5,539 nucleotides of DNA from Candidatus Cellulosilyticum pullistercoris (GCA_018883705.1 JAHLFQ010000076.1:1-5539); one strand, 5' to 3'. Numbered from the stretch's first letter, positions 1 to 5,539 are shown. Notes: a model not told the origin generated them from the letters alone. Made by a program: numbers and translations.

Positions 1-95
1 AGAAAATGGTTGAGAATGTAAAAAATAATAAACAAAAAATAATTATAAAAAATAGATAATAAATAAAATTTGTATAAATAAAAAATAAATATATA

Positions 96-124
96 TTGAA
101 AAAATAAAATAATAGTGTTAATAT
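96..124 (+). promoter_or_regulatory. Candidate sigma-A promoter with extended -10
   Basis: TTGAAA at 96-101 (5 of 6 to TTGACA) is followed by a 17-bp spacer and TAATAT at 119-124 (4 of 6 to TATAAT), with a TG one base upstream at 116-117. Transcription would start near 131 and give a leader of about 250 nt before the binding-protein gene. The surrounding sequence is so A+T-rich that chance matches are likely. A start site closer to the gene, near the operators, is possible, but I found no better -35/-10 pair there. Confidence 0.35.
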
Positions 125-293
125 AAACCTATAGATAAAACAAATGACGTAAAAATAAACAAAAAGTGGGGTGGTTTAGGTCACGTCATACTCAAACTTG
201 CTAGGATAAAGTAAGCAAAACAGACATACTTTGTACTCGAAGGACATAAATATGAATGATGAAACAAAGATGAAGGCAAAAGTGTAATTAAGA

Positions 294-338
294 TTAGAAC
301 CGATTCCAAAACTTTGCTCTTAAATGGTAACGGTTCCA
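294..338 (+). promoter_or_regulatory. Two LacI-family-like operator half-palindromes
   Basis: Site 1 (294-309, TTAGAACCGATTCCAA) pairs at 6 of 8 positions around a central CG at 301/302. Site 2 (325-338, TGGTAACGGTTCCA) pairs at 5 of 7 around a central CG at 331/332. Their right halves, 302-311 and 332-341, agree at 9 of 10 bases. The centres are exactly 30 bp apart, about three helical turns, so two dimers would sit on the same face of the DNA. A central CG and inverted TGGAA-like arms are typical of LacI/GalR-family operators, and each site also matches the CcpA cre consensus at 11 of 14 positions. A dedicated LacI-type sugar repressor is the favoured reading, with CcpA as the alternative. 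No regulator gene is in the window. Confidence 0.55.
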
Positions 339-382
339 AAAAGAAATTAATCTGTTAAAGGTTAATAAAGGGGGATTTTTTG

Positions 383-1729
383 ATGAAATTAAAACGAGTA
401 ATTAGTTCATGTTTAGTAGCAGGTATGTTTTTATCAATGATGACAGGATGTCAGTCAACTTCAAAAAAAGAGATTTATTTTTTAAATTTCAAACCGGAAA
501 TTGCTGAGATTTATGACAAAATTGCTAAGGATTATGAAGCAGAGACTGGGGTTAAAGTAAAGGTTGTAACAGCTGCAAGTGGTACATATGAACAAACCTT
601 AAAATCAGAGGTAGCCAAATCAGAAGCGCCTACCATCTTCCAAATCAATGGACCTGTGGGTTATCAAAATTGGACGGACTATTGTGCAGATTTAAAAGAT
701 ACCAAGCTCTATAGTTATCTATCTGATAAGAGCCTTGCAGTAACAAGTGGCGAGGGTGTCTATGGTATTCCATACGTTGTTGAAGGATATGGTATCATTT
801 ACAACAACGCAATTATGGAAAAATATTTTGCTTTACCTGATAAGGCAGTTAACGTTTCTTCTATGGATGAAATCAATAATTTTGATACGTTAAAGGCCGT
901 TGCCGAGGACATGACAGCACATAAGCAAGCATTGGGAATCGAAGGTGTATTTGCATCTACCTCATTAAATTCAGGAGAACAATGGAGATGGCAAACTCAC
1001 TTAGCAAACGTACCTTTTTATTATGAATTTGCTGAGAATACAGCATTTGATAATAGTATTTTAGCAGGCCTTGCAACAACAGAAATTGACTTTAAGTATA
1101 GTGATAACTTCAAAAATATCTTTGATTTGTATATTAATAACTCTTGCACAGAACCTGGTATGTTAGGTAGTAAATCAGTAGATGATTCTATGGCCGAATT
1201 TGCACTTGGTAAAGTGGCAATGGTTCAAAATGGTAACTGGGCTTGGTCACAAATTAGTGGTGTTGAAGGTAATACAGTAACCGAAAATGATATTAAATAT
1301 CTACCTATTTATACAGGTGTAAGTGGGGAAGAAGGTCAAGGATTATGTATTGGTACAGAAAACTATTTTGCCGTTAATAGTAAGGTTTCTCAGGAAAAAC
1401 AGGAAATGTCTATTGCATTTCTTGAATGGCTCTTCTCTAGTGAGACAGGAAAAGCGTATGTAACGAATGAATTAGGCTTTATTGCACCATTTACAACTTT
1501 TAATGATGACGAAAAACCTGCAGATCCACTTGCTAAGGAAGTATTAAGCTGGATGGAAAAAGATGTAACGTCTGTACCATGGACATTCGCAGCTTTCCCA
1601 AGCGAAAACTTTAAAAATGACTTTGGTGATGCGTTACTTGAATATGCTCAAGGTCAAAAAGGCTGGGATGATGTTACTGCTATTGTAAAAGATTCTTGGA
1701 AAACAGAAGCTGCAGCTAAAACGAATTAG
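383..1729 (+). CDS. Carbohydrate ABC transporter substrate-binding lipoprotein (CUT1 family)
   Basis: Captures a sugar or oligosaccharide outside the membrane and delivers it to the two permeases encoded just downstream. The 448-residue length is normal for family-1 solute-binding proteins. A lipoprotein signal peptide is visible: basic MKLKR, a hydrophobic stretch, then MTGC with the lipidated cysteine at residue 23. The mature part has features of extracellular sugar-binding proteins, including the FALGKVAMVQNGNWAW segment (about 273-288) and many exposed aromatics such as QWRWQTH (200-206), which could stack on sugar rings. The ATG at 383 is preferred over an in-frame TTG at 380 because the AGGGGGA ribosome binding site (369-375) is about 8 nt from the ATG. 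It is first in the operon, downstream of two operator-like sites, and followed by a terminator-like hairpin. It resembles MsmE/RafE-type oligosaccharide binders in general, but the substrate cannot be assigned. Confidence 0.93.
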   Translation: MKLKRVISSCLVAGMFLSMMTGCQSTSKKEIYFLNFKPEIAEIYDKIAKDYEAETGVKVKVVTAASGTYEQTLKSEVAKSEAPTIFQINGPVGYQNWTDYCADLKDTKLYSYLSDKSLAVTSGEGVYGIPYVVEGYGIIYNNAIMEKYFALPDKAVNVSSMDEINNFDTLKAVAEDMTAHKQALGIEGVFASTSLNSGEQWRWQTHLANVPFYYEFAENTAFDNSILAGLATTEIDFKYSDNFKNIFDLYINNSCTEPGMLGSKSVDDSMAEFALGKVAMVQNGNWAWSQISGVEGNTVTENDIKYLPIYTGVSGEEGQGLCIGTENYFAVNSKVSQEKQEMSIAFLEWLFSSETGKAYVTNELGFIAPFTTFNDDEKPADPLAKEVLSWMEKDVTSVPWTFAAFPSENFKNDFGDALLEYAQGQKGWDDVTAIVKDSWKTEAAAKTN

Positions 1730-1733
1730 TATT

Positions 1734-1775
1734 AAAAAGAGTGAGTCTAGACAAATGGGCTAGCTCACTCTTTTT
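1734..1775 (+). terminator. Intra-operon terminator/attenuator hairpin
   Basis: A perfect 12-bp stem (1734-1745 with 1764-1775) is extended, after a bulged T at 1746, by a 4-bp CTAG/CTAG stem, leaving a 9-nt loop (1751-1759). The 3' arm ends in TTTTT, as in an intrinsic terminator. It begins 5 bases after the binding-protein stop codon and lies 40 bases before the first permease. Partial termination here, or protection of the upstream mRNA from 3' decay, would give more binding protein than permease, a common arrangement in Gram-positive sugar operons. No separate promoter is evident between 1776 and 1800. Confidence 0.8.
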
Positions 1776-1815
1776 ATCAATTTGGCATGAACAGACATTT
1801 AAGGAGGGAGAATAG

Positions 1816-2658
1816 ATGGAAAGAACACTTAAAAAATATTTTCCAGTCTTTGTACTTCCTACGCTCATTGCATTTACAATCGCTTTTTTTGTACCCTTTA
1901 TATTGGGGATTGTGTTATCATTTACTCGTTTTACAACAGTAACAGATGCAAAGTGGGTAGGATTAGAAAACTATATTAAAGTCTTTTCAAATAATGACTT
2001 TTTACAAGCCTTATGGTTTACAGTAGGTTTTGCACTGGTTTCAATCCTCACAATCAATGTGTTTGCTTTTCTTTTGGCACTACTTTTAACAAGAGGGATT
2101 AAAGGAACCAATTTATTCCGTACAGTATTTTTTATGCCTAATTTAATAGGGGGAATTGTATTAGGCTATATTTGGAGTCTGATGATTAACGGGGTACTTG
2201 CAAAGTGGGGGGTAACTATCACTTATAAAGCTGAATACGGTTTCTGGGGCTTAGTCATTCTTATGAATTGGCAACTGATAGGTTATATGATGATTATTTA
2301 TATAGCGGGTATTCAAAGTGTACCAGATACGTTAATTGAAGCCGCTAAGATAGATGGTGCGACGCCAAGTAGGATTTTAAGAAGTATTACGATTCCTATG
2401 GTAATGCCTTCAATTACTATTTGTATGTTCCTGACAGTTTCTAACTCCTTTAAATTATTTGATCAGAACCTTGCTTTAACAGCAGGGGCCCCTTCTAATA
2501 AAACAACAATGCTGGCCCTAGATATCTTTAATACCTTTTATGGACGTGTAGGCTGGGAGGGTGTTGGTCAAGCTAAGGCAGTCATTTTCTTTGTTTTAGT
2601 AGCCCTTATTTCACTGCCACAACTGATGATGACAAGAAACAAGGAGGTGGAGCATTAA
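1816..2658 (+). CDS. Carbohydrate ABC transporter permease, MalF-type (CUT1)
   Basis: One of two membrane subunits that form the import channel for the sugar captured by the lipoprotein. The 280-residue protein has about six predicted membrane segments (near 11-36, 64-92, 104-126, 142-166, 197-215 and 253-273). It carries the EAA loop that docks on the ATPase, at 175-200, beginning EAAKIDGATPSRI and ending in a proline-containing ITIP segment. The PTLIAF start and the GLENYIKVF stretch (49-57) are typical of MalF-like members of the BPD_transp_1 family. The start is well supported by AAGGAGG at 1801-1807, 8 nt before the ATG. Its stop codon overlaps the start of the next gene by one base, so the two permeases are translationally coupled. 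No extra periplasmic domain like that of E. coli MalF is present, which is normal for Firmicutes. Confidence 0.94.
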   Translation: MERTLKKYFPVFVLPTLIAFTIAFFVPFILGIVLSFTRFTTVTDAKWVGLENYIKVFSNNDFLQALWFTVGFALVSILTINVFAFLLALLLTRGIKGTNLFRTVFFMPNLIGGIVLGYIWSLMINGVLAKWGVTITYKAEYGFWGLVILMNWQLIGYMMIIYIAGIQSVPDTLIEAAKIDGATPSRILRSITIPMVMPSITICMFLTVSNSFKLFDQNLALTAGAPSNKTTMLALDIFNTFYGRVGWEGVGQAKAVIFFVLVALISLPQLMMTRNKEVEH

Positions 2659-3500
2659 TGAAAAAACGCATGATAAGTAAAATATCTAGAGGTTGTTTAT
2701 TTGTTTTATGTACGATTCTTTCGTTAGTATTTATGTATCCTATAGGTATTGTCTTGATGAACTCCTTTAAAGGAAAACTATATATTAGTGATGCACCTTT
2801 TCAAATGATTACTGCTGAAAACTTTGTAGGATTAAGTAATTACGAAGTAGGTATTAGCCGAACGGGATTTCTACAGGCTTTTGGGTTTTCATTATTCATC
2901 ACCGTTTTTTCTGTTATTGTCATCGTGGTATTTACTTCTATGACAGCATGGTATATTACAAGGGTAAGTACAAAGTTTTGCCAAATACTCTATTATGTTT
3001 TTGTTTTTTCAATGATTGTCCCATTTCAAATGGTAATGTTTACTATGACCAAGACAGCGAATTTCATTCACCTTGATAATCCAGTTGGTATTATTTTTAT
3101 TTACCTTGGCTTCGGAGCAGGGCTGTCCGTTTTTATGTTTTCTGGATTTGTTAAGTCTGTACCTATAGATGTAGAAGAAGCTTCAGTCATTGATGGATGT
3201 AATCCATTCCAAACCTTCTTTTATACGGTTATGCCGATGCTAAAACCCATTTTAATTACGGTGGCTATTTTAAATACCATGTGGATTTGGAATGACTACT
3301 TACTACCTTATCTGGTTATTGGAACAGATTATAAGACTATTCCAATTGCCATTCAATATCTCAAGGGAGGATATGGTTCAATAGATATGGGGGCCATGAT
3401 GGCTATGCTTGTACTTGCCATTATTCCAATTATAGCTTTCTATTTATCTTGTCAAAAGTATATTATTAAAGGCGTTGCAGCAGGCGCAGTTAAGGGATAA
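2658..3500 (+). CDS. Carbohydrate ABC transporter permease, MalG-type (CUT1)
   Basis: Second channel subunit, pairing with the preceding permease. It has 280 residues with about six membrane segments (near 12-35, 75-98, 108-132, 141-165, 197-216 and 246-266). The EAA loop lies at 173-198 and reads EEASVIDGCNPFQ, a normal variant with the DG pair kept. The C-terminus YIIKGVAAGAVKG is the hallmark ending of MalG-like CUT1 permeases, so the protein is complete. The ATG at 2658 overlaps the TAA of the upstream gene by one base, and the ribosome binding site AAGGAGG (2641-2647) lies within the end of that gene. No ATPase gene follows. In many Firmicutes a shared MsmK/MalK-type ATPase from elsewhere in the genome serves several such importers, and I infer the same here. 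The strong hairpin at 3514-3564 ends the operon. Confidence 0.94.
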   Translation: MKKRMISKISRGCLFVLCTILSLVFMYPIGIVLMNSFKGKLYISDAPFQMITAENFVGLSNYEVGISRTGFLQAFGFSLFITVFSVIVIVVFTSMTAWYITRVSTKFCQILYYVFVFSMIVPFQMVMFTMTKTANFIHLDNPVGIIFIYLGFGAGLSVFMFSGFVKSVPIDVEEASVIDGCNPFQTFFYTVMPMLKPILITVAILNTMWIWNDYLLPYLVIGTDYKTIPIAIQYLKGGYGSIDMGAMMAMLVLAIIPIIAFYLSCQKYIIKGVAAGAVKG

Positions 3501-3513
3501 AATTTTGCCTAGC

Positions 3514-3564
3514 TATTAAAAATAAGTCATCATCTTATCATAAGGTGATGACTTATTTTTATGA
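3514..3564. terminator. Bidirectional terminator between convergent genes
   Basis: A perfect 15-bp stem (3518-3532 with 3546-3560) continues through a G-T pair and three more pairs to a 19-bp stem with a 5-nt ATCAT loop (3537-3541). The outer arms are AAAAA and TTTTT, so the transcript of either strand ends in a U-run after a stem. It lies 18 bases after the permease stop and 15 bases after the stop of the minus-strand gene, so it can terminate both converging transcripts. Confidence 0.88.
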
Positions 3565-3574
3565 AAAAAGTCAC

Positions 3575-4255
3575 TTAATGAATATAAACATCTGCAAAAT
3601 TAATTTGTGTATCGTTCTTAAAGTTTGAAAAGACAAGTTTTAGTTTAGAGCCACCTGTTACATCGAGTTTGACCTGCTCGGGCAAGCTATCGGCTTGTAA
3701 AAAGTAGGATTTAAGTAAAGTATCATCTAGATAGAAATCGACTTGTCCATTACTTGCTTTAAAATCCTCACAGCCTAGAAAACCAATAATTTCATGATAA
3801 GCACCTTCTAAGTTAAAAGAAGCTGAGAAAACATTAGTAAAGTAATAGCCACGCCTATAGGTTTTGTTAGCCATGGTCATCGTTTTGTTGGTTTTTGCAT
3901 CTGGATAGTAAAGAAAAGCATGAATAGAATCATAATCGTAGTGATAGATTTTAAGCTTATCACTCATGACAGAAGCAGTAGGAATATTACCTACATGAAG
4001 GGTATGGTTGTCACGATCCCAATAAAGTTGTTCATTAAAAATGGTTTCTACAAGCTCATAGGGAATAAATAAATCATTGTTGCTTGAAACAACATAGTCT
4101 TTAAGAATGCGTCCATTAGCTAGAATAATATCAGTAGGTTGATATTCAACCTCAATTTTTTTATGGGTTTGCCATCTAAAAGCATAAAGTGAACTGGAAA
4201 AAAGTAACAGACAACTGATAAAAAAGTAAGCTTTGTAACGCCATAAATCACGCAT
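3575..4255 (-). CDS. Membrane-anchored stalk plus NPCBM-like surface protein
   Basis: No named gene is recognised. The 226-residue product begins with a short basic N-terminus and one hydrophobic segment (about 9-26) that acts as a signal anchor or signal peptide, so the rest is extracytoplasmic. Residues about 41-90 look like one copper-amine-oxidase N-terminal (stalk) repeat: IILANGRILKDY, then LFIPYELVETIF, then YWDRDNHTLHVGN. Despite the name, this family is not an oxidase by itself. Residues about 126-226 resemble the NPCBM carbohydrate-binding beta-sandwich: YYFTNVFSASFNLEGAY, IIGFLGCEDF, GQVDFYLDD, VKLDVTGGSKLKLVFSN and a final FADVYI. A role in binding cell-wall or environmental glycans is inferred; no catalytic residues are seen. 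The start at 4255 is chosen because GGGAGGT lies 10 nt upstream. A longer form from 4336 has no ribosome binding site and would begin at the -10 box. It is convergent with the importer and has its own promoter. Confidence 0.82.
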   Translation of the reverse strand: MRDLWRYKAYFFISCLLLFSSSLYAFRWQTHKKIEVEYQPTDIILANGRILKDYVVSSNNDLFIPYELVETIFNEQLYWDRDNHTLHVGNIPTASVMSDKLKIYHYDYDSIHAFLYYPDAKTNKTMTMANKTYRRGYYFTNVFSASFNLEGAYHEIIGFLGCEDFKASNGQVDFYLDDTLLKSYFLQADSLPEQVKLDVTGGSKLKLVFSNFKNDTQINFADVYIH

Positions 4256-4265
4256 AAAGATTATT

Positions 4266-4272
4266 ACCTCCC
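4266..4272 (-). promoter_or_regulatory. Ribosome binding site fixing the start of the stalk/NPCBM gene
   Basis: GGGAGGT read on the minus strand lies 10 nt before the ATG at 4255. The upstream in-frame ATG at 4336 has no Shine-Dalgarno sequence, so this site favours the 226-residue product over the 253-residue one. Confidence 0.75.
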
Positions 4273-4327
4273 AATAGAAAGCTAAAGTTAGTAGTGATTG
4301 TCTATAGTTATATGGAGATAAGGAAAA

Positions 4328-4333
4328 ATTATA
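4328..4333 (-). promoter_or_regulatory. Candidate -10 box for the stalk/NPCBM gene
   Basis: On the minus strand the sequence is a perfect TATAAT, preceded directly by ATG. No good -35 hexamer lies 16-18 bp upstream (ATATTT at 17 bp), so support is partial. Transcription would start near 4321, about 66 nt before the start codon. A perfect 7-bp inverted repeat (TGTCTAT at 4299-4305, ATAGACA at 4342-4348) brackets the box and could be a protein-binding site. Confidence 0.4.
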
Positions 4334-4392
4334 CATCTAAGATAGACAGAAAATATGCTCATTCATAGGAGTGGCGTATGATAGAAGAGATG

Positions 4393-4414
4393 TGGTATAA
4401 CAAGAATAATACCA
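4393..4414 (+). promoter_or_regulatory. Extended -10 promoter within an inverted repeat, upstream of the amidohydrolase
   Basis: TGGTATAAC at 4393-4401 is an extended -10 element (TG, one base, then TATAAC, 5 of 6 to consensus). No convincing -35 is found; TGGCGT at 4372-4377 with an 18-bp spacer matches only 3 of 6. The same bases form the left arm of a 6-bp inverted repeat, TGGTAT (4393-4398) and ATACCA (4409-4414), separated by 10 bp. A dimeric repressor bound there would cover the -10 and the start site near 4408. The regulator is unknown. Confidence 0.4.
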
Positions 4415-4430
4415 AATGACAAATCTACAT

Positions 4431-4437
4431 AAGGAGG
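4431..4437 (+). promoter_or_regulatory. Ribosome binding site fixing the amidohydrolase start
   Basis: AAGGAGG lies 8 nt before the ATG at 4446. A longer in-frame reading from the ATG at 4416 would place this sequence inside the coding region, and it has no ribosome binding site of its own. Confidence 0.9.
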
Positions 4438-4445
4438 AGTATAAA

Positions 4446-5294
4446 ATGAAAATTGATATGCACGTGCATGTAACACCAGAAGAAATCAGTAGAGATTTTA
4501 GAAAAATTGGAGAGAAAGAACCTTATTTTAATTTATTATCAACGACACCTCAAAATAAGTTTGCAACAGCTGAACAAGTTATAGAAGAAATGAAGCAAAC
4601 AGGGATAGATCAATCTGTTATATTTGGATTTAGTTTTAATGATATGGCACTTTGTAAATATGTCAATGACTATGTAATAGAAAAAGTAAAAGCTTATCCT
4701 AATGAACTTATTGGTTTTATGTCTGTGGTACCCAATCATAAAGACACACCTTATGAAATTGAGAGGTGCTATCAAAAGGGATTAAGAGGTATTGGAGAGC
4801 TTTTTCCTGCCGGGCAGCCCTTTAATATTTCAGAACTTAAGGATACCAAGGCCTTTGGAGAATGTTGTAAAGCATATAACTTACCTGTTATTGTTCATAC
4901 TAATGAACCGGTTGGTCACTATTATGCAGGGAAGACAGACACTTCATTAAAAGAAATTGAAACATTTATTGAGCATCATCAGGACATTCCTATTATCCTA
5001 GCGCACTTTGGAGGCGGTATTTTCATGTATGAGCTCATGAGAGAGGTTCGTGAGAAGTTTAAAAATGTCTATTATGATAATGCGGCTGCTATTTTTTTAT
5101 ATGATTCTAAAGTATATCGTATGGCTAGAGAACTAGGACTGATAGATAAATTTTTCTTTGGCAGTGACTTTCCTTTATTATCACCTAGCAGGTATGAAGC
5201 AAGTATTGCTGAAAGTGGTTTGACGAAGGAAGAAAAAGAAAAACTCTATGGACAAAATGCGAGGAAGCTTTTAAAGAAATGTGGCATCCTATAA
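4446..5294 (+). CDS. Amidohydrolase-2 family metal-dependent hydrolase (TIM barrel)
   Basis: A probable cytoplasmic zinc- or manganese-type hydrolase or decarboxylase of the amidohydrolase-2 (ACMSD-like) family. The 282-residue length is typical, and there is no signal peptide. The expected metal-site residues are all visible: the H-x-H pair H6/H8 in MHVHVTPEE, E118 in GIGELFP, H151 in VIVHTNEPVGHYY, H187 in LAHFGGG and D241 in FFFGSDFP. H158 in the HTNEPVGHYYAGK segment (151-163) is an additional candidate active-site residue, and that whole segment helps to define its subgroup. The substrate is unknown; the family includes hydrolases of cyclic amides and lactones and non-oxidative decarboxylases. 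The start at 4446 is set by the AAGGAGG ribosome binding site. The gene is transcribed divergently from the stalk/NPCBM gene, appears monocistronic, and shows no metabolic link to the importer. No clear terminator follows. Confidence 0.87.
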   Translation: MKIDMHVHVTPEEISRDFRKIGEKEPYFNLLSTTPQNKFATAEQVIEEMKQTGIDQSVIFGFSFNDMALCKYVNDYVIEKVKAYPNELIGFMSVVPNHKDTPYEIERCYQKGLRGIGELFPAGQPFNISELKDTKAFGECCKAYNLPVIVHTNEPVGHYYAGKTDTSLKEIETFIEHHQDIPIILAHFGGGIFMYELMREVREKFKNVYYDNAAAIFLYDSKVYRMARELGLIDKFFFGSDFPLLSPSRYEASIAESGLTKEEKEKLYGQNARKLLKKCGIL

Positions 5295-5318
5295 GGAAAA
5301 AGGTCTTTTGAGTCATAA

Positions 5319-5539
5319 GAAGTAATCCCTACAGAGTTGATTTCACCCATGATTGAGCTACTTTGTGCCATCCTTCTTGTACTATTGACACTCTTTAAAC
5401 TGGTTAATGTAAGTTATCTAATTGGTTTTTTCCTTGTTTATTTGTGTATCAATACATTATTTTCTATAACAGCTATTTTACTAGAAGTATATAGCTTTAA
5501 AGAAAATACCCATCCTAAACTTGTAAGAAAGTTAATAGG
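5319..5539 (+). pseudogene. C-terminal remnant of a membrane glycosyltransferase (family 2), continuing past the window
   Basis: An open frame runs from just after a TAA at 5316-5318 to the window end. Its start reads EVIPTELISPMIELL. This, two hydrophobic segments (about 5349-5400 and 5406-5463) and the following LLEVYSFKE match, from memory of the family, the membrane C-terminus of processive family-2 glycosyltransferases (cellulose or poly-GlcNAc synthase-like), where an E-L-I-x-P-x-I-E motif precedes the last helices and an E-x-Y-S-F motif follows. The catalytic part, with its DxD and Q/RxxRW motifs, would lie upstream but is absent: those bases are intergenic and then the amidohydrolase. 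The conserved match begins before the first ATG (5349), which has no good ribosome binding site, so a 5'-truncated remnant is more likely than a gene starting there. A short real membrane protein from 5349 remains possible. Confidence 0.5.

Larger units (their letters stand above)
1..382. other. A+T-rich intergenic region and leader of the transporter operon
   Basis: No gene of normal size is present on either strand. The first 120 bases contain only about 12 G or C and many A-tracts, as expected for a UP-element-like or curved promoter region. After about 165 the composition becomes more balanced. This second part holds a 7-bp inverted repeat (ATGACGT at 144-150, ACGTCAT at 183-189), a small hairpin (197-202 with 210-215, one G-U pair, 7-nt loop), a possible 11-codon reading frame (252-287) and the two operator-like palindromes. 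I compared the leader by eye with common riboswitch cores and did not recognise one. The upstream neighbour lies outside the window. Confidence 0.7.

Noticed and set aside
231..256. TTGTAC (231-236) with TATGAA (251-256) as a promoter
   Set aside because: The spacer is only 14 bp and no better -10 lies at 16-18 bp.
295..338. Reading the two palindromes as true CcpA cre sites
   Set aside because: Each has three mismatches to the 14-bp cre consensus, while the two match each other better. A dedicated LacI-type operator is more likely, though CcpA binding is not excluded.
131..382. Known riboswitch in the operon leader
   Set aside because: By eye, no conserved core of the common classes (cyclic-di-GMP, purine, glycine, SAM, TPP, cobalamin) was found. 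A covariance-model search would be needed to exclude rarer classes.
4256..4336. 27-residue N-terminal extension of the stalk/NPCBM protein
   Set aside because: There is no ribosome binding site before 4336, the extension would start at the -10 box, and it would bury the clean signal-anchor start at 4255.
4416..4445. 10-residue N-terminal extension of the amidohydrolase
   Set aside because: It would encode the strong AAGGAGG site itself, and the family normally begins right before the H-x-H motif, as from 4446.
4539..4775. 78-codon minus-strand reading frame inside the amidohydrolase gene
   Set aside because: It is antisense to a well-supported gene with an intact metal site, has no ribosome binding site, and its Phe/Ile/Tyr-rich product looks like a shadow of A+T-rich coding DNA.
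5298..5309. AAAAG/CTTTT hairpin as a terminator after the amidohydrolase
   Set aside because: It would need a 2-nt loop, has only a 5-bp weak stem, and lacks a proper U-run after it.

Overview
The base composition (about 10% G+C in the first 120 bases, low G+C throughout), the strong AAGGAGG-type ribosome binding sites, a lipoprotein signal peptide on a solute-binding protein and a CUT1 sugar transporter with no ATPase gene beside it all point to a low-G+C Gram-positive bacterium, most likely a clostridial (Lachnospirales-like) saccharolytic anaerobe. The species cannot be named from the sequence alone.

Layout. Positions 1-382 are a very A+T-rich non-coding leader. It holds a candidate promoter (96-124), a possible 11-codon leader peptide (252-287) and two similar LacI/CcpA-like half-palindromes whose centres are exactly 30 bp apart (294-338). 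Positions 383-3500 are a three-gene carbohydrate ABC importer operon: a lipoprotein substrate-binding protein, then two permeases of the MalF and MalG type. A terminator-like hairpin between the binding protein and the permeases probably makes the binding protein more abundant than the membrane subunits. A 19-bp hairpin at 3514-3564 ends this operon and, being symmetric, also ends the convergent gene at 3575-4255.

The minus-strand gene 3575-4255 encodes a 226-residue membrane-anchored surface protein. It has one copper-amine-oxidase-N-like stalk repeat followed by an NPCBM-like glycan-binding beta-sandwich. A 190-bp intergenic region with divergent promoter candidates separates it from a plus-strand gene (4446-5294) for a 282-residue amidohydrolase-2 (TIM-barrel metal-dependent hydrolase) with a complete set of metal ligands. 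The last 220 bases carry an open frame that matches the membrane C-terminus of a processive family-2 glycosyltransferase. The catalytic part is missing, so this looks like a gene remnant.

How the parts fit. The first operon imports an unidentified sugar or oligosaccharide, energised by a shared ATPase encoded elsewhere, probably under a LacI-family repressor. The NPCBM surface protein may also contact glycans, but it has its own promoter, and neither it nor the amidohydrolase can be tied to the importer by sequence. I see no defence, mobile or CRISPR system. The window is mostly ordinary; the points most worth checking are the paired operators, the beheaded glycosyltransferase and the small stalk-NPCBM architecture.
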